From Helianthus annuus (Eukaryota > Streptophyta > Magnoliopsida > Asterales > Asteraceae): a stretch of DNA of 64,000 nucleotides. This document shows, piece after piece, positions 19,717 to 31,907 of the stretch. Below the pieces are notes generated by a model. That model was not told the DNA's origin and made no database searches. It worked only from the letters and a program-made list of their open reading frames with translations. The first letter of the stretch is position 1, and each line of letters opens with the position of its first letter. Location of the stretch: positions 88,912,753-88,976,752 of the forward strand of contig NC_035448.2 of the NCBI RefSeq assembly GCF_002127325.2, written 5' to 3'. The translations under genes and the position numbers were made by a program.

Positions 19717-22700
19717 TGTACGTTTCTTGTTAACAATCGACCTGCATCCATCCTTTTTTATTCTGGTGCCGATAGAAGTTTTGTTTCGTTATCTTTTGAG
19801 CCTTTGCTTGCGATACCTAGAACTAAACTAAGGAAACCCTTAACTGTCGAAGTTGCTACTGGTAAACCTCTTGTTCTCGATTCTGTTATCCGTGATTGTC
19901 AGGTAAACCTTGATAACCATCTTTTTCCCATCGACCTCACGCCAATGCAACTTGGTAGTTTCGATATTATCGTGGGGATGGATTGGTTAACCAAACATCA
20001 TGCTGAGGTGATTTGTTTCGATAAAATTGTTCGTATTCCTCTTCCATCTGGTGATGTTCTGGAAGTTCGTGGCGAGAAACCATCTGGTGGATTGAAGCTT
20101 ATGTCATGTACAAAGGCTCAAAGTTATTTGCGAAAAGGATATGTCGCTTTCCTGGCACATGTCACCGAGGAGAAGGGCGAGAGCAAGAGTATTCAGGATA
20201 TTCCGATTGTTCGGGATTATCCAGAGGTGTTTCCCGATGAACTGCCTGGTTTGCCTCCAATTCGTCAAGTTGAGTTTCATATTAACCTTGTACCCAATGC
20301 CAACCCGGTTGCGAAAGCACCTTATCGTCTTGCACCGTCGGAAATGCAAGAGTTATCAAAACAGCTTCAAGAGTTGTCTGATAAAGGATTCATCTGTCCG
20401 AGCTTTTCACCTTGGGGAGCTCCTGTCCTCTTTGTGAAAAAGAAAGATGGATCTTTTCGAATGTGTATCGATTATCGTGAGCTTAATAAGCTTACCATCA
20501 AGAATCGATATCCCCTACCTAGAATTGATGACCTCTTCGACCAGCTGCAAGGTGCTTCATGCTTTTCCAGGATCGACCTGCGTTCCGGGTATCATCAACT
20601 TCATATTTTCGAAGAAGATATTCCCAAAACTGCTTTCTGTACAAGATATGGGCATTACGAATTCACTGTCATGCCTTTCGGTTTGACGAATGCTCTAGCT
20701 ATCTTCATGGACTTAATGAATATGGTATGTAAACCTTATTTAGATAAGTTCATCATTGTGCTCATCGACGATATTCTCATTTATTCAAAGTCTCGAGCCG
20801 ATCACGAACGACACCTTCGTTTGACATTGGAACTCCTAAGGAAGGAACAACTTTTTGCTAAATTCTCCAAGTGTGAATTCTGGCTTAAGGAAGTTCAGTT
20901 CTTGGGTCATATTATCAATGAGAAGGGTATTCATGTAGATCCATCCAAGATTGCTGCAATTAAGGATTGGAATACACCAACGACACCAACATAAGTTCGT
21001 TCTTTTCTTGGTCTTGCTGGTTATTATCGTCGATTCATTTCTAATTTCTCGAAGATCGCGGTTCCACTCACTGCTTTGACTCAGAAAAATAAGCCTTTTG
21101 AGTGGGGACCTAAGCAAGAAGAAGTGTTCCAAACACTGAAACGAAAGCTCTGTGATGCTCTTGTTTTATCTCTGCCTGAGGGAAACGATGATTTTCTTGT
21201 CTATTGTGACGCGTCGAATCTAGGACTTGGTTGCGTTCTTATGCAATGCGGTAAAGTCATAGCTTATGCGTCTAGACAATTAAAATTTCACGAGAAGAAC
21301 TATACGACTCATGATCTTGAGTTAGGAGCTGTGGTTTTTGCGCTTAAAATTTGGGGACACTACCTCTATGGAACGAAGTGTGTGGTTTTCACAGACCACA
21401 AAAGTCTCCAACATATTCTCAATCAGAAGGAACTGAACATGAGGCAACGACGTTGGGTTGAACTCTTAAACGATTATGATTGCGATATCCGCTACCACCC
21501 TGGTAAGGCGAATATCGTAGCCGATGCGCTTAGTCGAAAGGAACGAGTTAAGCTTCATTCTGTTCAAACTCTATCTGATTTTCAATCTCGCGTCCTTCAA
21601 ACTCAACGATCTTGTGTGATCAGAGACTTATTGAAGTACGAGCTACTGCTCCAACTTGAGCTTAAACTCGAAAGGAAAGACGATGGATTACTCTATTTTG
21701 AGAATCGTTTGTGGATTCCGAATCAGGACGATCTTCGTACCTTAGTAATGGACGAATCTCACAAGTCTCGATATTCTATCCATCCTGGTGCTGATAAAAT
21801 GTACAAGGATCTTCGTACCCAGTATTGGTGGCCTGGTATGAAGAAAGATGTTGCCTTGTATGTATCGAAATGCCTAACTTGTCTCAAAGTCAAGGCGAAA
21901 CATCAACGACCTTCTGGTTTGCTTGTACAACCAGAGATACCGGTTTGGAAATGGGAGAACATTGCAATGGATTTCATCACCAAGTTACCGCGTACGTCAG
22001 GTCACGATGCTATTTGGGTCGTAGTTGATCGTTTGACAAAATCTGCTCACTTCTTACCAATCCGTGAGGATTTCTCTGCTGAAAAGCTTGCCAAGATCTA
22101 TGTAGACGAGATTGTATCACGACATGGTGTTCCCTTGGACATCATTTCTAATCGTGATGCTCGATTCTCATCTCATTTTTGGAAGACCATGCAATCTGCT
22201 TTGGGAACCCAACTGAATCTAAGCACTGCTTATCATCCCCAAACAGATGGTCAATCTGAGAGGACGATTCAAACTTTGGAGGATATGCTTAGAGCATGCG
22301 TGATAGACTTTGGTGGTAATTGGGATTCTCATTTACCATTGATCGAGTTCTCATACAATAATAGTTATCATGATAGCATTAATATGGCACCATTCGAAGC
22401 TCTCTACGGTCGAAAATGTCGTTCACCTGTCTGTTGTAATGAGACTGGTGAAGCTCAGCTTACTGGACCTGAGATCATTCTAGAAGCAACAGACAAAATC
22501 AAGAAAATTCGCGATAATCTTGTGACAGCTAGAAGCCGTCAAAAGAGTTATGCGGATTTGAAACGCAAGCCCGTAGAATTTCAAGTCGGAGACCATGTCC
22601 TACTCAAGGTGTCACCTTGGAAGGGAGTGGTGAGATTTGGAAAGAAAGGAAAACTTGCACCACGATATGTTGGACCATTTAAGATTGTTGAAAGAATTGG

Positions 22701-23019
22701 AAAGGTTGCCTATCGACTAGAGCTACCTCCAGAGCTTGGAAATGTTCATCCGACTTTTCACGTGTCCAATTTGCGAAAGTGTTTAGCTGATGCTGATCTT
22801 CACGTCCCTCTCGACGAGATTCAAATCAATGAAACGATGCACTTTGTCGAGAAACCTGTGGAGATAGTGGACCGTACATACAAACAGTTGAAAGGCAAAC
22901 GGATTCATTTGGTCAAGGTTCGCTGGGAATCCAAACGTGGCCCCGAGTTTACTTGGGAACATAAGGACCAGATGAAGGAGAAATATCCGCATTTGTTTTC
23001 ACAAGATTCCTCTAAGTAA
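19717..23019 (+). pseudogene. Element A pol: protease, RT, RNase H, integrase, chromodomain
   Basis: One frame runs from about 19717 to the stop at 23017-23019, broken only by TAA at 20992-20994 where relatives have Glu in [13 protein letters not shown] (one substitution, GAA to TAA). Protease: the active site reads YSGAD at 19759, so the catalytic Asp is replaced by Tyr. [18 protein letters not shown] and IDDILIYS (20764). RNase [15 protein letters not shown] and [11 protein letters not shown]. Integrase: [10 protein letters not shown] ... CLTCLKV zinc finger, then [15 protein letters not shown] and [11 protein letters not shown] for the DDE core (Asp to Asn beside RDARF). A chromodomain ends the protein ([20 protein letters not shown]). 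Dead, but recently so. Confidence 0.92.
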
Positions 23020-23054
23020 AATTTCGGGACGAAATTTCCTAAAGTAGGGGAGAC
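23019..23054 (+). promoter_or_regulatory. Palindrome and PPT of element A
   Basis: AAATTTCG-GGA-CGAAATTT at 23019-23037 overlaps the last base of the pol stop codon, then the purine tract AAAGTAGGGGAGAC runs to the LTR. The PPT primes plus-strand DNA synthesis. The palindrome's role is unknown. Confidence 0.8.
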
Positions 23055-25660
23055 TGTGACAACTGTGATCTGTAATCATCGTATTATGTAAAACACTGTC
23101 CATTATCAATAAAACAATATGCGTTGGTGTTATTATGTGTATTTTGGTGTTACTATATGTGCAATTGTGTTTATTAATTTTACAATTTGATTCGATACAG
23201 ATTTCAAGCATTAAATCACTTTCTGGAAGGTTATACGCAAACTGGTGCTTAAACGCAATCAGTTTAACGCGACGTACACTCCGGAACTGTGACGTAAGCC
23301 AAACATACCCTAAATATCCCTTGCATAACTTAGAAATAAGTTTCAAACGATTCGGTATGGCGAAAACATGTTTATTTGAACTAAAGAACTAATTACGACA
23401 AAACTGCGAAACGAACATTGGTGACCGCCAGGATAATATTTAAATCCCACAAATATTCTGTAATGATTAAAATTTTATTTTAATCAGGTTCGTGTTGAAA
23501 AATAAATTAAAAACGTTATTTTTCAAGTTTAAGCGCGTACCGTGTGTTCCTACGCGACACAGTGCTTACACTGCAAAACGCAGACAACGCAGCAAACCCA
23601 GGAATATGCCAGGAATATGCCAGGAATATGCCAGGAATATGCCAGGAATATGCTATATGGAAGATCTATAAATACCACCATTCCATCACTCCATCATTCC
23701 ACACTCAACACTACACTCCATCTCCTCCCTCCTTCCCCAAATCGGCAGCCATAAACCACCACCCTACCACCATCATTTGACCTTGTTCCATCCATTCTAT
23801 TACCATACAAGGGTGCAAGGAGACACACAACGAAGCTTGGTGCGTTCGGAAGTCGAAGGACCGCTCTCGCTTTCTTTTATCTGCCACTTTTCTACACTCG
23901 AACTCCCCTAGCCTTGTGCTAGTAGTAAGTTCCTTAGATCTTCATCTTGTTCATGTTTTTATGTGGTTAATGATGTTTAAAGATCAAAAGATGGAAATCC
24001 TAATGAACATAAACAAGTCTTGAAGTGTAACTAACTAAAGATGGAGTATGGTTAAAGTAGTGTTAAAATGATGAATGAAATATGATATTGCTTGATAAAT
24101 CTGATATAAATAAGTAATAATCTGCTGTAAGTATTGTTGTGATCGCTAAACATGTTAACGGAATCAATCGAACGCACTTTATGATGATAAGAGACTGAAA
24201 ACAGCATGCTGATCTGCTTTTCCAGCCACCTTTAACTGGCTGTAACTGCATCGTAACTTCACAAAAACTTTATTTTCTTAAGTCTATAATGTGTTATTAT
24301 AAAATACGGTTCTAATGACACCGGAATCGTAATTTTTGGACCCCGTTTACTATTTTTAAAGTGCCTTTCCGTAACAGCAGCTTAAGCTGAATTTTTCTGC
24401 TGAAAATGTGCGTCCTATTTTCAGTCATAATCTGGATTCTGTGTAGGATTAGATCATGAAACTTATACTGTAGGTGGTCACTGTTGTCGCTGTGACCCTC
24501 CAACTGGAATTACATCAATCGGACTTGCGATTAATTTTTAGTGAATTATTCCGTAGAGTGCGGTCAGAAAGTAACAAATCTGACTTTAGTTTGGGAAAAT
24601 GAATTTTTATAAAATAATGGTAATGAACTAGACCCTGATATTTTTACACAATAATATTTGGTTCGTGTAAGATGTTCTGTAAAAATTTGGGAATTTTTAG
24701 AATAAGTTAACCATTTTATTTAAATGTCCGAAAACAGTCCAGTTTCATATACATTAAAACAGAAGTGACATAAGTAGTAATTGCATGCCAAAGTGTGGTT
24801 CTTGATTATTAAAAATCATTCTTATTTAATTTAGGGCGGATAAACAATTGAGGGATTGTGTTAACGTTTAAAAACGCACCCGAAGGTGAGTACATAGTTC
24901 CCCTATTTTACTGTTTTCAATTGTTTTGGGGTGATTCATATGTATCAAAACGATTTCGATATTTTAACGATGGTTTCACAACGAGTAAGATGGTTTATAT
25001 TAAACTAATAACGATTTCGATAATGTGAACGAGCTTGTTGGTTGTAATTACATAACAAATGACATTCATTGATTTCGGCCAAACCAACCAGTATTAGGTT
25101 ATGGTACCATAGGATCCGACAAATCCCGTTATCAGACCGGACCCATGGTTATGTGTGGGTTAGGTGGGTAACGACCGAATCTGATGATTGTTAACTTACC
25201 CTTTGGTGGTTTGTTAATACGAGAACAAGTGGAACGACGAACGAGTCACAAAGGTTTGAATGTTGTTAACAAGACGACCAAAAGTAGTTTTCACAATTAA
25301 AACGAGAACGATTTGAACAATTGACACGAGTCGAATGATTTAAACAAATGAACGATGATCTATAACAAGTACGGGTTGAACGATGTCACACAACGATGTT
25401 TACAAACTATATAAACCATACGAGTTTTATTACGAGAACGATTTCCGATTTGGTGTACAAAAACAAATGTTTTGGACTAAGATTCATGGCATCGAGGTTT
25501 ATAAGTTATAACCAAACTGTTGGCTTGGTTATTTATTTTACAATACAAATATTTTACAAAAATAAAGTTTTCTAATGTCGAATAACGCAGTTAGACGAGT
25601 CATTTCGACATGCAAACGAGCCATGAATCTGACACTCACGCAAAACCTATGTACTCGCCA
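23055..25660 (+). repeat. 3' LTR of element A, left part
   Basis: Begins TGTGACAACTGTG and is cut by C after CGCCA (25656-25660), continuing at 51418. Together the parts make 2882 bp against 2969 bp in the 5' LTR. It keeps a 23-bp stretch (about 23,835) that the 5' LTR has lost. Confidence 0.92.
23600..23654 (+). repeat. 11-bp tandem array, 5 units, in A's 3' LTR
   Basis: Four AGGAATATGCC and one AGGAATATGCT, again ending 12 bp before the TATA box (23667). The 5' LTR has 15 units. Confidence 0.95.
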
Positions 25661-26128
25661 TGTTGGTGCAGTTGTCTGTCGACTACATCTTAGTTCGAGT
25701 CTTAGGCTAGGGCTGATTATATAGTGATCGGAAAACGAGAAATCTTGTATTATATAGGTCCGCTTATAGGTCATATCATAGAGGTTCGCTTATGTGTCAC
25801 TCATGATAGGTCCGCTTATATGGACAAATCATGAAGATCCGCTTTTGTGTCAACGATGTAGTTCCGCTTATATGGACTGTCCATCTAAGCGAACCATCAT
25901 GCCTATATATAGGTGTCTCATAAGCGGATCTGAAGTGTGTTTTTTGAAGGTGTAACGGCGAAGCCCTGCCGATTTGTCTCCGGATCTTGTATATCTGTCA
26001 GATTATCAATAAAAGAGACGTTAAATAGTGAAATAAAACTTTACGAAGACCGAATCAATGAATTCCGCCTCTGATTCTGTCTAAGCGCTCTTCTGATCGA
26101 CTCGTCAGGTCGCGAAAACGTTCCTACA
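25661..26128 (+). repeat. 5' LTR of element C (468 bp)
   Basis: It contains repeated GGTCCGCTTAT-type words (six or seven, 25755-25930), a TATATATA box at 25904-25911, and AATAAA-like signals near 26,010 and 26,033. It differs from the 3' LTR at three positions, all substitutions. Confidence 0.93.
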
Positions 26129-26130
26129 AG

Positions 26131-26619
26131 TGGTATCAGAGCTCAGGAGGAAGAGTTCTTACCGTTTAGCTCGATTTTCGCTCAAAATTCTTACTTCTAC
26201 ACCTTCTTTCTTCGTCAGACCGAGATTTTATGGTCGGAATTCGCTCAAAATTTCACAGATTGTGCGCAGTATGTTAACAACAAACCCTGGAAAGTTTCAT
26301 GCAAAAATACAGTCTAAAAGTGGGTTAAAATGATGTCCGATTGAGGTCCGCTTTTACGGTCCGTGATTAGGAGATCCGTTGTTGTGTCAAGTCTGGTCCG
26401 CTGATAAGTCAATTTTATGGTCCGTTCGAAAGGCTAGTGTTTGGTCCGCTAGAACGAACCAATCTGGTCCGCTTTTAAGACATTATTTGGTCCGCTTTTG
26501 TGAACAAATCAGGTTCGCTTTTGTGTACCTGAGTTGTATCACTTTTGTGGTTCGCTTTTAAGGTTGTTGTCTGGCCCGCTTTTAGGAACATTCTGGTCCG
26601 TTTTTCTGTCATTCTTGAA
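26131..26619 (+). repeat. PBS and leader of C with GGTCCGCTTTT repeats
   Basis: The PBS TGGTATCAGAGC occupies 26131-26142. From about 26,335 to 26,612 the motif TGGTCCGCTTTT recurs about ten times with variants, irregularly spaced at 20-30 bp; the same word family is in C's LTR. The frames across it are not conserved and I call no gene. The leader is cut at 26619 by D, and the gag start that should follow is missing after D. Confidence 0.7.
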
Positions 26620-28772
26620 TGTGACAACTCGAATTCTAGACTTACTTTGTGAACCGTATGTGAACATGTTATGATTTTACGGGCTTTAATTTATATGAAT
26701 GATACGTTATTGTGTGCATTATGTGTATGTATGTTATGTGTTGCACGAACCCAAACCACACACTAAAACCCGATCGCACAAGGCTAACCGGTCACACAAG
26801 CCCATTTGGGCCACACTTTGAAATCGGACCCCACTAGATAACCGAGTTGGGCTCGGCCCACTCCCCACTCGCAAACACTAAACCCTTTGGTAAGGGTTTG
26901 ATTCTCATTATTGTTACAAAACATAACACACACACAACCCTAGAAGCTCTTGCTCTCTCTCTCTCGTTTTGCTTGGAACCCGACGGCAAGAACACCCCCG
27001 ACTCGGATCACCCTTTTCTCCTTCTTTAATCCGGTTAGTGACTATGTTATTGGTTGTGTGTTATTATTTGTGTGTTGATGATGGCTTGTTACCCGAAGGA
27101 TTCTTGTTATGTTGTTTATGATAATAGTTATTATGATTGTGAACCGGTTGCATGATCATCGAATTGAATTGGTTCGGATGTTGTTTGATAACCGGCTGTG
27201 ATTAAAGAATTAGGATGCATGATAGGGTTACAAGATTTAAAACCAACCGATTGCTATATGTTTTGATTATGATCCGATTGTTTATTCTTGATACTGTTAT
27301 GCAGTTGTTTAAAGATGAACACGTTGAATATGATATAAAAATCTGCAAATTATTAGGTTTGATCTGAATTGTGAAACTGCTTAGTTGTTTGCATAAATTA
27401 CGGAATGATTGTTGCTTATGATTATGGAAACCAGTTACACACACGGTTGCGACTCGGTATCACTCATTGCGAGTCGGTACCCCACTCGAGACCACAACAG
27501 CACAAGCCGAGACCATGGTTGCGAGTCCCGTTGCGACTCGTAACCAGACCATGATTAGCCGAAATCACCAGTTGCGACTCGCAATCTCCTGATTGCGACT
27601 CGTAATCTCCTGCTGTGACTCGTAATCCCGGTTGCGACTCGAGATCGCTGGTTGCGACTCGAGACCTCCTTTGCACGCACACTGTTTTGGGCCTACACTG
27701 TCACGGGCCCAACCTTATGACTGTTATGTTATTGGACTTGTTTACATAGTTGCTAATTGGACTGCTTATGTTAATTGGGCCGACTACTTGGACTCGTTAC
27801 TTGATATGAACTACTGATACGTTTATGTGATTTGCCATGATCATACTTGATACCATACGTGATACAAACGTGCTACATACGAACCTAACTTGCATAGTAA
27901 CCATGATAGGACGTGGTTGATTCCTTACTTGTATACTTGAGCATTATACTGTCTGCCGAGCAAACCCAGGTGAGTTCACACTCCTACTAAGGCATGGGAT
28001 TCCCGGGTCGTGGGAATGGGTTAAAGGTTTCAATTGACTTAGAACGTACAAATGCTTTTCCTAGACTATCACCTACCATGATCCTCGGATGTCAGGACGG
28101 TTCCGTAGGTTAGGATAACACCTACGTGGTCATATGCCAATTACTGCCTCGGATGTCAGGCACGCACGTAAAACCTACGTGTACGCATTTCTTACTTCTA
28201 TCCTCGGTACAAAGGATACGTACGTGAAACCCACGTACACCCCCGCGTCTCCTATCCTCGGTTGTGAAGGATACGTGCGTAAAACCTACGTACACCCCAT
28301 ACGCGCTACTGTTCTCGGAAGAAGAACAGGGATGATACGAGTAGTTGATACGAATAGTCTAGTGGTTACATAACATGGGAAGCCCCCACCTATACAACGT
28401 ACTAACGGCCCAGTAGAGCCGCCCTTTACTTACTGTTACGCACTTACTTACTGTGAACTCGCTCAACTAGTTTGTTGATCATTCTGTTACATGCCTTGCA
28501 GATCGTTAGGTACTTGGAGCTTGCACAAAGAGGAGCCGGTCGTTGTGGACAAGGATCGTATTGCTTTTCAGTATTTTTAACTTAGGTTTACAACAATGCT
28601 TCCGCTACTCAAACAAATGCTTGGTTTTGGAACATCGATCATGTCATGATAAACTACTTTAATGACTTTTATTATTATTAAATGCTATGTTTGATATGAT
28701 TGATGGCTTGATCCTGGTCACGTCACGCTCCCAAGCGGTGGTACTCCGCGTGTGGATTTTGGGGGTGTGACA
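26620..28772 (+). repeat. 5' LTR of element D (2153 bp)
   Basis: TGTGACAACTCGAATTC...GGGGGTGTGACA. Promoter region: GCCCATTTGGGCC (26800), TGGGCTCGGCCCA (26848), AAACCCTT (26880) and AACCCTAG (26935), then a CTCT-rich leader. An array of TTGCGACTCG-type words spans 27443-27668. A CCGGTTAGTG word near 27,033 is shared with E and G. Putative intron at 27970-28501. No real gene is seen. Confidence 0.92.
27970..28501 (+). other. Putative leader intron in D's LTR (532 nt)
   Basis: Donor CCCAG|GTGAGTTCACAC, branch-like CTCAAC, acceptor TTACATGCCTTGCAG|ATCG. Hairpins inside with loops starting CGG: TGCCT/AGGCA, TATCCT/AGGATA (twice) and CTGTTCT/AGAACAG; stems differ but remain paired. The same sites are in the 3' LTR (about 45,723 and 46,254). 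Confidence 0.6.
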
Positions 28773-28775
28773 GAT

Positions 28776-28853
28776 TGGTATCAGAGCCATTGGTTATAGA
28801 GAACTTGGTTTTAATACGGGGGAAAAAGTTTTTATTAAAACCAGACTATAACC
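28776..28853 (+). promoter_or_regulatory. PBS and hairpin of element D
   Basis: PBS TGGTATCAGAGCC 28776-28788; outer arms GGTTATAG (28792) and CTATAACC (28846); inner arms TTGGTTTTAATA / TATTAAAACCAG. Confidence 0.85.
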
Positions 28854-29096
28854 CGAACAGTGCTCTCAACGATCCACAACGACGCTTCGCTCCACGTGCA
28901 AGACTCGACATTTTAGGTAATAAGGTTTATGTTTATTGCCTACTTGCTAGAATTACTTAGAACTTTGCTCGTGGTATGCTTAGACTACAATGCTCACTAT
29001 TTGCTATTGCTTAAGAACCCTTACGTGCTTACACTTTTCTGTCATCGCACTATTCGCGAACTTTTCTCACCTATTTCGCCTTTGACATGAAGATCA
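28854..29096 (+). promoter_or_regulatory. Untranslated leader of D between hairpin and gag
   Basis: No coding signal. It has the block CAACGATCCACAACGACGC shared with E, F and G, and GGTAATAAGG near 28,915, a possible weak 5' splice site. The gag ATG follows at 29097. Confidence 0.5.
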
Positions 29097-29184
29097 ATGG
29101 CTGGAAGAATTAACATGACACAAGCCCAGTTAGAGGCTCTTGTTCAAGCCCAAGTTGCTGCGGCAGTTGCAGCAGCTCAAGCAG
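29097..29184 (+). CDS. gag-pol: Element D gag, exon 1
   Basis: The ATG at 29097 starts MAGRINMTQAQLEALVQ; the exon is 29 codons plus one base and ends ...AAQAG at GCAG|GTAGTA. Read through, the frame stops within the next 31 nt (TAG/TGA region before 29,217). Joined to 29275 it continues in frame into the capsid region. The exon matches G's (55279-55354) in length class and phase. Confidence 0.65.
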
Positions 29185-29274
29185 GTAGTATACCCTGCAG
29201 TATAGGCACACACTAGGATCTTTAGATCCTACATTAACTCTCGTATTTAACTTCGTCCTATTCATACACAATAG
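29185..29274 (+). other. Putative 90-nt intron in gag of D
   Basis: GTAGTATACC...CACAATAG, a phase-1 GT-AG intron with TTAAC branch-like words 20-35 nt before the acceptor. It has in-frame stops, so read-through cannot make full-length Gag. G has a 90-nt interval at the same place, and fragment I an 82-nt interval with a strong pyrimidine tract. Confidence 0.6.
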
Positions 29275-29751
29275 GTCAACACGCGCAGCAGCCTGTCTGC
29301 ACTTTCAAGAACTTCATGGACTGTCGTCCAAACTCTTTCAGCGGCACAGAAGGAGCGGTTGGACTCCTCCACTGGTTCGAGAAGCTAGAATCAGTATTCG
29401 AGATGTGCGAGTGCCCTGAGGCTCGCAAGGTCAAGTTTGCTACTGGCACCTTGGAAGGAATCGCGCTAACCTGGTGGAACGCGCAGGTGCAGATTCTTGG
29501 GTTGGCAGCTGCTAACGCCACCCCATGGAACGATTTTAAGGAACTCATCAAGCGTGAGTATTGCACGCGTGAAGATATTCACAAGCTAGAAGACGAGCTG
29601 TATAATCTGAAAATGGTTGGGTCGGAGATTGAAGCGTATACCAAGCGGTCAAACGAGCTGGCCGTGCTGTGTCCAACTATGGTGGACCCTCCATACAAGC
29701 GTATCGAGATGTATCTCAAGGGGTTGGCACCAGAAATCCAGAGCCACGTTA
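29275..29751 (+). CDS. gag-pol: Element D gag, exon 2, part before E
   Basis: Capsid-like Gag domain: [60 protein letters not shown] and [19 protein letters not shown]. Interrupted by E inside the codon after His-Val; the TSD CGTTA is at 29747-29751. The frame continues at 40242 without loss. Gag assembles the particle and packages RNA. Confidence 0.88.
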
Positions 29752-30129
29752 TGTGACAACTCGAGTTTTCAAGATTCCATCTTCGCACTATTGCACGTTA
29801 ATTGTTTAGATTGTTTGTTGTCACGACTTGTTTGTTTCACAACTGTATACGTTGTAATATTTTTAAATCGTATTGTTGTTTGTATGTTATATATGGTGGG
29901 TGTTAACTGTGCTTTTATAATTACTTGATGTGCAATACACATGTTGGGTGTAGATTGTAGTATACATGATATGTATATAGATGTTATATGTATATTGTAT
30001 TGATTATTTGCTTGTATGATGGAAAACATGATAGTGGAACACTACACCCGAAAACACCCCACTTGAAGACACCCCTCCCCATGAAAACAACTTAGTGTTG
30101 TGATATTATTTGCTTGAAGACACCCCAAA

Positions 30130-30208
30130 TGGGCTTCGGCCCAGTAGAGAGCAAATTTCAATGTTGTGATATTACCTGTTACGATAGAATATTATTTAGT
30201 AAACCCTA
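30130..30208 (+). promoter_or_regulatory. Promoter block of E: site II pair and telobox
   Basis: TGGGCTTCGGCCCA at 30130-30143 (two opposed site II motifs) and AAACCCTAAC at 30201, followed by a CT-rich leader (CTCTCTTACCC). No clear TATA box; the AT-rich stretch between them may serve. Copy in the 3' LTR about 7537 bp downstream. Confidence 0.55.
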
Positions 30209-31907
30209 ACCTCTCTTACCCTACTTCAAAGTCAACGGCAGCCTTCCTCTCTCTTGAAGCTTTACCTTCTCGTCTAGCACAACCCTCAAACGCTACATCA
30301 CCGGTTAGTGTGTCGTCCTTATTTGATTTAGTTTTTGATTTGAACTTAAATGCATGCGACCGTGATGCTTGATTAAATTGATTACACAATCGGCATAATA
30401 GAGTCTGATGGTGATCAGTATTAGTAATATTCAAAATAAGATATAGTCTTGCATGATCTTGTTTATGCTAGGGATGGTTGTAGCCGAATTATAGTGAACA
30501 AAAGCAACTATCAGATTTAAAATGGAAAACATATGTCATGCTAATTGAGGAGTGGTGATTCGGTCCAATAGTATAAGGATTAGGGGCATGGTTGTCAGCC
30601 ACTTATATAAAACCTTTTTGACTATTTGTTGTTATGCATGTGCAGCAAATAATAAGAATATGATGATCGGCTGCTAGGTTATTACTTGCATACTTCCTTT
30701 TGATTCCCACTTAATGAATTTTCTATTGGACCTCACTTGTATTCTAATAATATTCCAAAGAAATAGCATGTGACATAAAGTGCCAAATGAATCTAATTGG
30801 GCCGATAGAGACATCAGTAATTGTACATTGACTGAATCATTTTAAGTATTGAAAGAATCAAAATGTGTTGCTTGTTTATTACTGGACCGAAAACTGCACA
30901 TGTTGATTGTTTGCATATGAGTGGGTCGCACATGTTGATGAATTGTTATGCATAGGGTTTCTAGTTGCAACTGTTGATGATGGAAAGCATATCCGACTTT
31001 TGTAACATGGACGTTAGGTCCGACTTTTGTAACAAGGACCCTATGTCCGATTTTCTTTTTATGAAATAAGGGGGGTCCGAGCTTCATGACCTCTTATGGT
31101 CCGAGCTTTGATTCCCTAACTCTAGTCCGACTTTTATATGTGAAAGGGGCTGCCCGAGTTTTATACCAAGTACAAGGTCATGTCCGAGTTTAAGTCCCCA
31201 CTTTCTGACCGAGTTTTAGTGAGGGAGCTAGTCCGAGTTTTGTGATAATAATATGGTTGTCCGACTTTGTTTGATGGTAAGGTGAAAGATCCGAGATTAT
31301 TATGTAAAGGGGTAGGGTCCGACTAAACAATAAATTGCGATATCATATGGATAGGTTATCGGCCAGTTAATATACAACAGCAACTAATCCACTTCATGCT
31401 TGAACATGTGACAAGATTTTAGTTTCAATAAAACTTTATGGATAATAGTGTGTGTCATATAAATTGTCGGCTATTACTTGAATTAGACAAGTCTTTTATA
31501 TTTTATTAGCCTGGTTTGCATGAAAGTTCTGGTCAGCATTGATTAATTACATGCAGTTAGTGTGCATGTGGTCAGCATTGATTATTAGCCTTGTTTACAT
31601 GTATTTCATTAGCCCAAGTATCAACTCTATTAATTTGTTAAGTCTGCTAGTCTGTAGGTGTTGGTAAATACCAGCTATGTTTAGCCTGATAGCTCTTATA
31701 TGAAACCATAAGTTGCATGAAATTGTTTCACGGGTTACATGAAAATAAGATGCCAACTGATATGCACACTCTGTGTTATGCTGTGTTTTTACTTGCATAC
31801 GAATCATTGCGAATATGAACTGACTGTGAGTAAATGCATTACCCTAGGCATTGATTGATTGATTGATTTGTTTCGAGCACATAGTTAAGCATACCGAGCA
31901 AATCAAG

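Noticed and set aside
26880..26942. Interstitial telomeric repeat
   Set aside because: Single AAACCCT/AACCCTAG words, not an array; better read as teloboxes in the LTR promoter.
26620..28772. A solo D-type LTR with a second unrelated insertion at 44373
   Set aside because: PBS follows the left copy, PPT precedes the right copy, lengths match exactly and the gag-pol frame between them is continuous once E is removed, so they are one element's LTR pair.
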